DNA of 64,000 bases from Flammeovirga aprica JL-4 (lineage in GTDB: Bacteria > Bacteroidota > Bacteroidia > Cytophagales > Flammeovirgaceae), in the NCBI RefSeq assembly GCF_012844305.1, contig NZ_JABANE010000006.1, positions 81,887 through 145,886 of the forward strand, read 5' to 3'. This document shows, piece by piece, positions 8,887 through 16,707 of this stretch; positions within the stretch are counted from its first letter, which is position 1; each line of letters begins with the position of its first letter. The notes beneath the pieces are model-generated. The model did no database searches. It was given only the letters and a program-made list of their open reading frames with translations, and was not told the DNA's origin. Made by a program: the position numbers and the translations under genes.

Positions 8887-9048
8887 TAAGTACTAAGCCA
8901 AAAATAATTGATTATTAATTCTTAATTATTTTTTGTAAGTACAACGCAAAAAAACGAATGAATAGTGGTTCTATTGATCGTTTTTTAAAGGCAGTAATTG
9001 CAAAACAATAATAAGAATTAGTATTAAATAATTTTGTCTTAGTACTTA
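8887..9048. repeat. 162-bp intergenic element with terminal inverted repeats (copy A)
   Basis: The ends are perfect inverted repeats, TAAGTACTAAG at 8887-8897 and CTTAGTACTTA at 9038-9048. Similarity continues inward (CAAAA with TTTTG). The interior is also self-complementary: AATTCTTAATTATT with AATAATAAGAATT, AAAAACG with CGTTTTT, and the central AATAG-TGGTT-CTATT hairpin. The whole element can therefore fold as one long hairpin. A second copy of the same length at 49458-49619 aligns along its whole length. There is no reading frame. It resembles a MITE or a mobile structured-RNA element. It occupies the middle of the 640-bp gap after susD. Outside it and the terminator at 9102-9130, the gap shows nothing else I can support, apart from a degenerate end-like stretch (ACTAAGCCAAAATTATT) near 9163-9179. 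Confidence 0.75.
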
Positions 9049-9101
9049 TATCAATAGTTTCAGGTATTTTGAACTTTGGTTTTTTTCATACAATAGTAAG
9101 G

Positions 9102-9130
9102 AAGACGTTGCAGTAGTAACGTCTTTTTTT
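9102..9130 (+). terminator. Terminator with no gene in front of it
   Basis: AAGACGTT pairs with AACGTCTT over an eight-base loop, followed by seven T. No coding frame lies between the susD terminator and this one, so a short untranslated RNA may end here. The right end of repeat copy A carries a TAnnTTTG box (9029-9036) pointing toward it. Confidence 0.75.
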
Positions 9131-9415
9131 GTTTTAGAGAGGTTTCAAACATTCTCTTAATCACTAAGCCAAAATTATTAACTACATTTGGCGCAGAACT
9201 TCAATAGAAACTTATCTCATGATAACATTATCTTTAGGTTGTTTAATGTTGTTAAGTTAAAATTATGTATAACCGCTTAAAGATTGTTAGGTCTTAAAAC
9301 TTGCTAACGCTTAATCAGTAAACTTTAATAAAGAATTCGTGAGTATTTATAATATTTACGTATAAAATGAGATACTCGATTTTATTTCGTTCTAAACAAT
9401 CAAAATATTATCATC

Positions 9416-9973
9416 ATGAAAAACCTCAAAAAATTATTATTATCGGCTGCAATGTTGATCAGTGTTACATTTTTAGTAACGTCTTGTTCATCAACGAAAA
9501 TTGTGACAGATTATAATCCTGGGACAAACTTCAATGCATACCAAACTTTTAGTCTTTTACCTTTCCAAAAGACAAACGCGAAAATTAATCAGTTTGACCG
9601 CGAAAGAGTAAAAAATGCAGTCATTGCTAACATGCAAAACTTAGGATATACTTATTCTGAGCAGGATACTACAGCCGACTTGCAAGTGGGTATGGTATTC
9701 ACTACAAAAGAAAAGAAAAGCGTAACTTCTTATAATGCCGGATACGGTGGATGGTACGGCCCTTGGGGTATGGGTGCTACTCACTATTCTGAGTATGAAT
9801 ATACTGAAGGTACTTTTGTAATTGATATTTTCGATACAAAAGAAAGAAAATTACTTTGGGAAGCAGCGGCAGTAAGTACGTTGTCTGAAAAGCAGGAAAG
9901 CCCAGTAGTTAGAGAAAGAAATATTAATCGTTTTGTGAAGAGTATTTTCAATAAATACCCCTCAAAATCTTAA
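9416..9973 (+). CDS. DUF4136 lipoprotein
   Basis: The 185-residue protein has a lipoprotein signal peptide ending VTSC (Cys24). A DUF4136 domain follows, recognisable from TDYNPGTNFNAYQTFSLLP at its start and from the motif ADLQVGMVFTTKEK. A glycine/tyrosine/tryptophan-rich loop (GYGGWYGPWG) precedes FVIDIFDTKERKLLWEAAA, the usual end of the family fold. DUF4136 proteins are abundant envelope lipoproteins of unknown function. The gene is a single unit, convergent with the exporter gene, and shares a bidirectional terminator with it. The long AT-rich upstream region (9131-9415) contains no other frame. Confidence 0.9.
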   Translation: MKNLKKLLLSAAMLISVTFLVTSCSSTKIVTDYNPGTNFNAYQTFSLLPFQKTNAKINQFDRERVKNAVIANMQNLGYTYSEQDTTADLQVGMVFTTKEKKSVTSYNAGYGGWYGPWGMGATHYSEYEYTEGTFVIDIFDTKERKLLWEAAAVSTLSEKQESPVVRERNINRFVKSIFNKYPSKS

Positions 9974-9993
9974 AGGATAAAACGAAGTAATAT

Positions 9994-10041
9994 AAAAAAG
10001 AAAGCATCGGATGAAATCAATCATCCGATGCTTTCTTTTTT
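9994..10041. terminator. Bidirectional terminator between the DUF4136 gene and thrE-like gene
   Basis: A perfect 15-bp stem (GAAAGCATCGGATGA and its complement) closes over a six-base loop. An A run lies on the left and a T run on the right, so it can stop transcription from both convergent genes. Confidence 0.93.
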
Positions 10042-11273
10042 TAAATCACTTCGTCTCTATTATCAAGATTAGGATAGTAAGTACTGTAAGCGACAAGCAT
10101 ACCCACCACAATGGCACAGAACATTAATAGGCCAGAGGTACCGATACTTGGATTATCAATGATAGGATCATTTCTGAACTGATGTGATAATCCCATAAAT
10201 AATCTACTTCCAGGTACGAGTATAACAATGCCCTGTAATAGGTAAACGGAAGGTGGAACATTTCTCCATTTACTGAGTAGAATGCTTAAAAATGTGATCA
10301 GAAAGGCACTGATAAACGTACCGAAAATCCAGCCAATATTTTCTTGAAATAGCATTGGTCCCCAGAAAGCGATCACAGCAAGGAATAATCCTATAAGTAG
10401 GTCTTTAAGCTTCGTATTGAACACCACTCCCAAACCAGCAGATAAAGCGGGCAGGGCAATCAAATGCATCCATTGAGGGATTTCATTGTTATAAATATCT
10501 TCTTCCAGTCCAAACAAGAAGTGTCCTAGTGCCATGCCTAAATACACTCCAATAAAGAGTTTGAGGAAAATCATAATGGCATTGAAAAGGAAGCCGGACC
10601 CTGAGTTGAACTGATTGAAGGAAATTTCTTCTAATGCAATAGAAATGGTCAAGCCAGGCACATATAAAATCACTGATGCAAGACTGAGCTCAATTACATC
10701 CAGATCAGGAATATAGTACTTGCATAAACAGCCTAAAAATGCACAGATAAAGGCCGTGTAAAATTCCACCGTATAACGTGAAGTATTAAAACGACTTACC
10801 CCTTTTGTAATAAGATACCCAATAAAACCCATCAGAAAACTAAACCAGAAAGTCACCCAACTTGCACCAATCAACCCTAAAAACGATGGAGGAATGATAG
10901 TATATGCCAACGCTAAAGTGAACTCATTGTAGATCTTCTTCTTTTGAATTACTTTATCAATATTCTCCGTGATAGTCTCATAGTCGTGCCCCTCTTTAAA
11001 CGCCTTCCTAATTTGTTTATGAAGGTCAGCCAGTTTACCAAGGTTATTACTTCCTAAAGGAATGTATTGGAGCAATACTTGACGTTCTTTGGTCTGAGGG
11101 TCCTCTACCTGATAATTGAGCGTATTAGTCGTTACTTGACATGAAACCTCTACACCAATATGCTTGGCGACATCTTGAATATAGGTCTCGACCCTTAAAG
11201 ATGAACATCCGAATTTATGGAGTGCATTTCCTATTTTTACTATTAAATTATATTTCTCTTCAAAGTTTTTCAT
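10041..11273 (-). CDS. ThrE-family threonine/serine exporter
   Basis: The 410-residue integral membrane protein joins the two parts of the ThrE family. An N-terminal cytoplasmic plus membrane domain of the DUF1212/PF06738 type covers about residues 8-250; its soluble part contains IGNALHKFGCSSLRVE and the membrane part starts near residue 120. A second membrane domain of the ThrE_2/PF12821 type covers about residues 270-400. Around ten hydrophobic segments are visible, with the family-typical VPGLTISIALEEI and LVPGSRLFMGL. Characterised members export threonine and serine with proton motive force; the substrate of this one is inferred. Some bacteria split the two halves into two genes, but here they are fused. 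It is convergent with the DUF4136 gene. Confidence 0.9.
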   Translation of the reverse strand: MKNFEEKYNLIVKIGNALHKFGCSSLRVETYIQDVAKHIGVEVSCQVTTNTLNYQVEDPQTKERQVLLQYIPLGSNNLGKLADLHKQIRKAFKEGHDYETITENIDKVIQKKKIYNEFTLALAYTIIPPSFLGLIGASWVTFWFSFLMGFIGYLITKGVSRFNTSRYTVEFYTAFICAFLGCLCKYYIPDLDVIELSLASVILYVPGLTISIALEEISFNQFNSGSGFLFNAIMIFLKLFIGVYLGMALGHFLFGLEEDIYNNEIPQWMHLIALPALSAGLGVVFNTKLKDLLIGLFLAVIAFWGPMLFQENIGWIFGTFISAFLITFLSILLSKWRNVPPSVYLLQGIVILVPGSRLFMGLSHQFRNDPIIDNPSIGTSGLLMFCAIVVGMLVAYSTYYPNLDNRDEVI

Positions 11274-11456
11274 GGGTATAACAAAATATTATTTTGTTTA
11301 AGTGGAGCGAAATTAATTTATTTTTTGAGGGATTGAAAACTTTTAAGGTGGAATTTATCTATTATTAATATTCTCTGAATCACTGCTTTTGAGAGATTGA
11401 TATAGTTTGTTATTTTTAGAGTTCGAAAACGACTATAACTTTAAATAATAACTACA

Positions 11457-13820
11457 ATGAGACAACAACTTAAAGCAATGCTCTCGATTTGCTTCTTACT
11501 ATTAAATGCTACTCTTTTTGCACAACAAAAACTCAATTTTCATTACTATGATACGCTAAATTTCCATCATTTTTCAGCACTGAAAGAGGATATAGGAGAT
11601 GCCAGAATTGTGTTATTGGGCGAGCCCGATCACTTTCATGGTAACATCTTCACTGCTAAAACGGAAGTGATGAAAATGCTTCATGAAGAAATGGGATTTG
11701 AGATCGTAGCCTTTGAAAGTGGGTTTTATGATTTAAACAAATCGCATGAGGCAATTGCAAAAGGGGAAAATGTAAAATACGCCTATACAAAAAGTATTTT
11801 TTCAATTTGGACTTCTCAAGAAGAGTTCCATCCATTTATGGATTATGTCGCTGAAAACTATGAAATGCTGAAAGTACATGGTTTTGACAATCAGATTAGT
11901 GGTCATTATGCTCAAGAAACATTGATCGAAGATTTTGCTCCTTACTTTGAAAATGAAGGAGATTATCAGATATGGCATAATAACATGAATTATATCCAGG
12001 ATTATTACTTCCCGAAGTTTTTAAATCTAGCCGATTTTCTAAGTAAAAATGAAGCATTGAAAGAAGCTATTTCAAAATCTTCTAATCCTCAAAAGGAAGA
12101 TCTGATCCAAACACTTTCTTTTATTTCTGAATCGGCAAAAGATTACTATCACAATGATCCCGGAAATAAATCACAAGAAGATTTCAAAGCCAAAGACAGT
12201 AATATCAGAGATCAATTAATGGCTGAAAATCTATTGTATTTAGCCGAGAAATACCCAGATAAAAAGATTATTGTTTGGGGTGCGACTGGTCATCTGCTGA
12301 ATAAAATAAGAGGAGCTCTTGAAGAGTTGGATGAGTTTAACCCAATGGGAAGTTATATTAAAGAGAAATGGGGAGATAAAGCTTATATCTTAGCCTTTAC
12401 AGGACAAGACGATGATATCTATACAGAAGATAATATTGAGGATCATTTTTATGAATCAGGAAATGCTTTTGCCTTTTTAAGTTTAAATGAGAAAGCTATT
12501 TTCAAAAGCAATGTTATTGGTACTGAAGGTGGAGGAATCGAAGAACTTGAAACAGATTGGTCGAAGGCTTTTGATGGGATGTTTTTTGTCAATCAGTTAC
12601 AGAAAGGTACTTATAAAGAATACAATTGTGGTACTTCAACACTTCCTGAAGAAAGCAATCAAACTGACGATAATGGAACTACATTTTCATTTGAATTAAA
12701 AGAAGGAGAGAAAAAAAGTATTCCTTCCCATTATCTAAAAGACAATATTTCTTTCAATAAGCAAAAAGGATTGGTCTATGATCAAAATACTAAAGCACCA
12801 ATCCCTTTTGTGAATGTCATTACTTCTTATTCAAAAATAGGAACATCTACTAATGAAAAAGGAAGTTTTGAAATTAGTATACCCTCAGAACAGGATTCTA
12901 TCTTACTTTCATCAATAGGTTATGAAACATTGAAGATTGCAACTTCTGATAACAACCTTGAAATTTACCTTCAACCTAAAGTAGAAGAAATGTCCACTTT
13001 GAACATTTCAAGTGAGCCATTGACAGCGAAGAGTATTATGAAAAAAGTAATTCAGAATATTCCTAAGAACTATAACCAAGGAGCCTTTTCTTATATCATA
13101 GAGGGAGGTATGGTATTTAAAGCATTTAATGGAATCACCTATTTTGCAGAAAGAAAAATAGATTTATATAATCATGATGGTTATCAATCTACTTCTTTAT
13201 TTGGACTGCAAGATTTTAAGAGTTTTAATAATCTTTTTAGTGTAAAGATATGTGAAATGGATTCTATAAAGAATTCACCTCCACCTTTTAAGAAGGTTGA
13301 TCCCAAAAAATCTCCTGGGTGGCAACGATTTTATGTTTCTTATGATATTATGGATGTCCGTCATAATAACTTTCTAGATAAAGGGAAGTTATCGAAATAT
13401 GATCTTGAGTTTTCAGATGTCAAAATAGAAAATGGGAAAGAGATTTTTGTGATTAAATTTAAAGCAAAAAATGTATCGTTCAGAAGTAGTGTTTTCCTTG
13501 ATATGAAAACAATTAATGGTGTACTCTATATTAATGCGGAAGATTATGCATTATTGAAAGCAGAATGTTATGTGACTCATGAGGGGGAAGAGATACAGAA
13601 GTACTATGATAGTGATAAAAGATTAAGGAAATTAAAATTGAAAGTGCCATCAATGCCTTTTACTCAACAGGTCACCACTTACAAAAAAAGTAGTGAGGGG
13701 TATTATTATATGGATGAAATTATATCGGAATCTAATCTGCCACTTAAACCTTCATTTGATCACTTAAAAGTGTCTGAGATAAAAATTGGAGAGCGAAACA
13801 GAGAAAATGAAATAAACTAA
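11457..13820 (+). CDS. Erythromycin-esterase-like domain fused to a carboxypeptidase-regulatory-like domain
   Basis: The 787-residue secreted protein has a signal peptide (1-22, ending LFAQ). Residues about 35-330 match the erythromycin esterase-like fold: GEPDHFHGN carries the family His (His59/His61), FES supplies Glu87, and WGATGHLLN supplies a late His. Residues about 431-505 form a carboxypeptidase-regulatory-like beta-sandwich (APIPFVNV...GTSTNEKGSFEI). The remaining 280 residues resemble the poorly characterised C-terminal part of Bacteroidota proteins with that domain. The catalytic residues of the first domain appear intact, so hydrolase activity is possible. Many members of this family do not act on macrolides, so resistance should not be assumed. 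It is a single transcription unit. Confidence 0.8.
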   Translation: MRQQLKAMLSICFLLLNATLFAQQKLNFHYYDTLNFHHFSALKEDIGDARIVLLGEPDHFHGNIFTAKTEVMKMLHEEMGFEIVAFESGFYDLNKSHEAIAKGENVKYAYTKSIFSIWTSQEEFHPFMDYVAENYEMLKVHGFDNQISGHYAQETLIEDFAPYFENEGDYQIWHNNMNYIQDYYFPKFLNLADFLSKNEALKEAISKSSNPQKEDLIQTLSFISESAKDYYHNDPGNKSQEDFKAKDSNIRDQLMAENLLYLAEKYPDKKIIVWGATGHLLNKIRGALEELDEFNPMGSYIKEKWGDKAYILAFTGQDDDIYTEDNIEDHFYESGNAFAFLSLNEKAIFKSNVIGTEGGGIEELETDWSKAFDGMFFVNQLQKGTYKEYNCGTSTLPEESNQTDDNGTTFSFELKEGEKKSIPSHYLKDNISFNKQKGLVYDQNTKAPIPFVNVITSYSKIGTSTNEKGSFEISIPSEQDSILLSSIGYETLKIATSDNNLEIYLQPKVEEMSTLNISSEPLTAKSIMKKVIQNIPKNYNQGAFSYIIEGGMVFKAFNGITYFAERKIDLYNHDGYQSTSLFGLQDFKSFNNLFSVKICEMDSIKNSPPPFKKVDPKKSPGWQRFYVSYDIMDVRHNNFLDKGKLSKYDLEFSDVKIENGKEIFVIKFKAKNVSFRSSVFLDMKTINGVLYINAEDYALLKAECYVTHEGEEIQKYYDSDKRLRKLKLKVPSMPFTQQVTTYKKSSEGYYYMDEIISESNLPLKPSFDHLKVSEIKIGERNRENEIN

Positions 13821-13825
13821 AAGGT

Positions 13826-13852
13826 AAGGTGAGTCAAAAGGCTCACCTTTTC
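13826..13852 (+). terminator. Terminator after the esterase-like gene
   Basis: AAGGTGAG pairs with CTCACCTT and is followed by TTTT. It lies between convergent genes. Confidence 0.75.
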
Positions 13853-14211
13853 TATTCCTCAATTTCTTCAATTTTCGGATCCCATTTCACCGCTTCTTCA
13901 CCCCATTCAGAAATCATGACCAATAAAGGAATAAGTGTTTTCCCGAAATCAGTCATGCTATATTCTACTCTCAAAGGAGGTTTGTCAGTAGGGATCACAT
14001 TCCTTTCAATCAGTCTATCCTCTTCCAATTGCTTCAGTTGAAGGCTCAATGTCCTTTCACTTACCGTAGGAATTAATTTTCGAATCTCATTATACCTTAA
14101 AGTACCATTTTTTAGATGAATCAAAATCACTGATTTCCATTTTCCACCTATATATTTCATAGTCAAGCTCGTACAACAAGGGTACTCTTTTCCGTCTACC
14201 TTAAATTTCAT
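13852..14211 (-). CDS. HxlR-family winged-helix transcriptional regulator
   Basis: The 119-residue protein is a complete HxlR-type regulator. It has the N-terminal cysteine region (CC at residues 12-13), the hallmark KYIGGKWKSVILIHL, and the helix-turn-helix and wing (LRYNEIRKLIPTVSERTLSLQL through PPLRVEYSMTDFG). Members with an N-terminal Cys often sense electrophiles or oxidants through it. The gene is divergent from the nitroreductase at 14414, a classic regulator-target arrangement for this family. The 200-bp region between them contains repeated motifs. The regulator's role in controlling that enzyme is therefore probable but inferred. Confidence 0.93.
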   Translation of the reverse strand: MKFKVDGKEYPCCTSLTMKYIGGKWKSVILIHLKNGTLRYNEIRKLIPTVSERTLSLQLKQLEEDRLIERNVIPTDKPPLRVEYSMTDFGKTLIPLLVMISEWGEEAVKWDPKIEEIEE

Positions 14212-14240
14212 GCTTGTTTTTATTAAATAAACGTTAAAAA

Positions 14241-14338
14241 TAGATACTTACATTTTTGCCCGTTATTGATTTCTATAACAACACTAATTATGTTTGTAAC
14301 TATCAAAAGTAAAGTTACTAAAATTTATTTAGATACTT
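14241..14338. promoter_or_regulatory. Candidate operator region between hxlR-like and nitroreductase genes
   Basis: TAGATACTT occurs twice (14241-14249 and 14330-14338). Between them GTAACT (14296-14301) faces AGTTAC (14313-14318) as an inverted repeat. HxlR regulators bind TACT/AGTA-type palindromes in such divergent regions, so these are candidate sites. Confidence 0.4.
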
Positions 14339-14413
14339 CTTCTAAAACAGAATTATTAGCAACTGCTTTTCAATTTAAAGTTCAGAAAATCAAACAATAA
14401 AAAGATAAACATT

Positions 14414-15013
14414 ATGGAATTCTTAGAAGTAGCAAAATCGAGATACACTACAAAAAAATACGACGCCTCTAAAAAAGTAAGTGCAGTTGATATTGAAAAA
14501 ATCAAAGAAATCCTTCAATACAGCCCCTCTTCAATCAATTCTCAACCTTGGAAATTTACAATTGTAGGTGATCAAGAAGTAAAAGAGAAATTAGGTAAAG
14601 CTTCTTACTTCAATGAGGAGAAATTAGTAGAAGGAAGTCACGTTGTAGTATTTAGTGTAGTAGATGATTTGGCGAAGTTTGAAGGCAAAATGGAGTCTTA
14701 CTTAGCGGAAGGTGCAGTTTGGTACTACAATAATTTCTTAAAACCTCAAGGTGAGGAAAAAATCAAAACATGGATGTCTGAACAAGTGTACCTTGCAGTA
14801 GGTTATTTCTTGTCAGCAATCGCTTCTATGGATATTGATTCTACACCAATGGAAGGTATTGAAAATGATAAATACAAAGAGATTTTAGGTTTGGAAGGAT
14901 ATCAGCCACTTGTAGCCGTTATGATCGGTTATAGAGATGAGGAAGACGGTAACCAACCTTCTAAAACTTCAAAACAAAGATTAGAAATGCAAGAGGTCGT
15001 AGAGTTAGTCTAA
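14414..15013 (+). CDS. NfsB-like oxygen-insensitive NAD(P)H nitroreductase
   Basis: The 199-residue flavoprotein of the nitroreductase family shows the FMN-binding start RYTTKKYDASK, the SPSSINSQPWKF motif (about residues 37-48), and the late EILGLEGYQPLVAVMIGYRD segment of the NfsB/DrgA branch. Such enzymes reduce nitroaromatics and quinones with NAD(P)H using FMN. It is slightly shorter than E. coli NfsB (217 residues) but shows no missing core. The divergent HxlR regulator probably controls it in response to reactive compounds. A strong terminator follows. Confidence 0.93.
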   Translation: MEFLEVAKSRYTTKKYDASKKVSAVDIEKIKEILQYSPSSINSQPWKFTIVGDQEVKEKLGKASYFNEEKLVEGSHVVVFSVVDDLAKFEGKMESYLAEGAVWYYNNFLKPQGEEKIKTWMSEQVYLAVGYFLSAIASMDIDSTPMEGIENDKYKEILGLEGYQPLVAVMIGYRDEEDGNQPSKTSKQRLEMQEVVELV

Positions 15014-15046
15014 CCTCCGAAGTTGTATAATAAATGATAGATGAGT

Positions 15047-15078
15047 ATAGCCTTCACTGTTTTGTGAAGGCTATTTTT
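15047..15078 (+). terminator. Terminator after the nitroreductase gene
   Basis: A perfect 11-bp stem (ATAGCCTTCAC with GTGAAGGCTAT) has a six-base loop and is followed by TTTT. It lies next to the convergent DUF1566 gene. Confidence 0.9.
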
Positions 15079-15081
15079 ATA

Positions 15082-16422
15082 TCAAATATTTCTAACTAAC
15101 CGAACATAATTATTAATTCTGATAGCATCTCCCTGAGGTCCTCTACCATTTTTATATTTTGAAGAATCACCAGATTTAGGATCGCTTCTTTGACTGCCGG
15201 CACCATGAATATCAATCCAGTTAGGAGATTGATTACTGTTATTTTGTCTCATAGGAGGGCCTTGCTGTCCTTGACCTTGTGGAGGTCTACCGCCAGGAGG
15301 AGGTCCCATAGGTCGTTGTCCATTTCCATTACCTCTTTCAGGTCTAGCCGGCATATTCCCTAGTGATTTTCCAAAAGCTACATAGACTGCAGTACCACCA
15401 CCATTTCTACCACTCCTTTCATGTGTGGTGTTGGACCAATAAAAAGCAAAGTCCTTTTCTCCTCTTTCATTTTGGATAGAAGAAATCTCAAAGATAGGAT
15501 CAATGGCAGGGTGATCATCATTCTTCGCTACTCTCTCATAATCGACTATTGATTCCAATTCCTTTGCATCAGGCAGTCTCCAATCGGAGTGATTGCCGGT
15601 AGTATTTTCTTGAGCATATTTTAATGCCTCTTCCCAGTTCATTCCCTTTTTAGAGTCGGCCTTCATCCACATCAAACCTGTATTTATGTCAGAGATAGTA
15701 CCATCACCATTATCTTTAAAATCATTAGTACCATAATCTGCATTTCCTCTCACTAGAAAATACCCAAAAAGCTTTTCCTTATTACGAAGCTTCTTTCCAT
15801 AACCTTTGATTCGTCCATCAGCAAAATTGACCCCAAATACCAATTCCTGTTCACCGTAATAGATCGTGCTCGTTGCACATTGCTGGTCAATAAGTCGTTC
15901 GCCAGCATCAGTATCACCATAAGCAAAATCAAAATAATCAGTATTGATAAAAGGCTGATTACCGTTTACACTTTTCGCTTGAGGATTGATGTCTTGTCCA
16001 CTAAACATAATTAATGAATACAGTTCCTTAATGGTAGGTAATCGCCAATCGGTATAACCTCCCGTATTCTCCTTTTTCACTTGTTTTAGAAGGTCTTTAT
16101 AAGACAATTTATCTTTTACATCAATTTTACCATCACCATTATGATCCAAAGATTTTTGCCACATCAACCCTGTAACCAAATCAGTAACAGTACCATCGCC
16201 ATTGTCTTTATACTTTGGAGTGTTCCCCAAGAAATTAGCATTCTGACCATAAAAGGAATCACCTTCCTTGGGCAGTTTTATTTCCTTTTTATTATCAAAA
16301 GCTTTGCTCTGATTAGTCCCAACAATAGGATATTTCAAGTTGTCTTTTGATTGACGGTTGATGGTATAAGCGGAGCCTAGAATACTCAATGCCATCAATA
16401 GGATTATATATTTTTTATTCAT
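15082..16422 (-). CDS. Secreted protein with two DUF1566 (Lcl C-terminal) domains
   Basis: The 446-residue protein has a signal-peptide-like N-terminus (MNKKYIILLMALSILGSAYT). Two tandem DUF1566 domains follow, each opening with DNGDGTxxDxxTGLMW and containing a DWRLPxxKEL motif. They span roughly residues 70-210 and 225-345. An insertion DHNGDGKIDVKD in the first looks like an EF-hand-type calcium loop. A proline/glycine/glutamine-rich low-complexity region (about 355-405) precedes a short conserved-looking end. DUF1566 domains are related to the fold of C-type-lectin/sulfatase-modifying families and occur on surface proteins. The biological role is not known. The gene is a single unit, convergent with the nitroreductase. 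Confidence 0.85.
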   Translation of the reverse strand: MNKKYIILLMALSILGSAYTINRQSKDNLKYPIVGTNQSKAFDNKKEIKLPKEGDSFYGQNANFLGNTPKYKDNGDGTVTDLVTGLMWQKSLDHNGDGKIDVKDKLSYKDLLKQVKKENTGGYTDWRLPTIKELYSLIMFSGQDINPQAKSVNGNQPFINTDYFDFAYGDTDAGERLIDQQCATSTIYYGEQELVFGVNFADGRIKGYGKKLRNKEKLFGYFLVRGNADYGTNDFKDNGDGTISDINTGLMWMKADSKKGMNWEEALKYAQENTTGNHSDWRLPDAKELESIVDYERVAKNDDHPAIDPIFEISSIQNERGEKDFAFYWSNTTHERSGRNGGGTAVYVAFGKSLGNMPARPERGNGNGQRPMGPPPGGRPPQGQGQQGPPMRQNNSNQSPNWIDIHGAGSQRSDPKSGDSSKYKNGRGPQGDAIRINNYVRLVRNI

Positions 16423-16707
16423 GTTTCTTTATTTTTTTGATGAGAATAAAGTTAGAAACTGTGGGATAGAATAGGATATGAAATCTACGAATTGGGTGAA
16501 ATTATCTGCGAATTAGGAGAATATTTGAATGCTTAATTCAAATAATTTGATAGGAAATAAAAAATGAGGGTGAATAGTTTTAAATGAATACATAGTCGGT
16601 TAGTCAATTATTAGATAATTTAAACATGTTGTGAAAATTTGCTAATAAGTAAAGGGTCATTTATATTTATGGCTAAGCAAACACTTTTTAGTCCAAACAA
16701 TTTTATC

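Noticed and set aside
8876..9063. GTTTCAG on both sides of copy A as a target-site duplication
   Set aside because: The two copies are not adjacent to the element ends (4 and 8 bp away) and copy B has nothing comparable, so this is probably chance.
11457..13820. Macrolide resistance gene
   Set aside because: Only the fold is similar to erythromycin esterases. The protein is exported and fused to other domains, so resistance is not supported.
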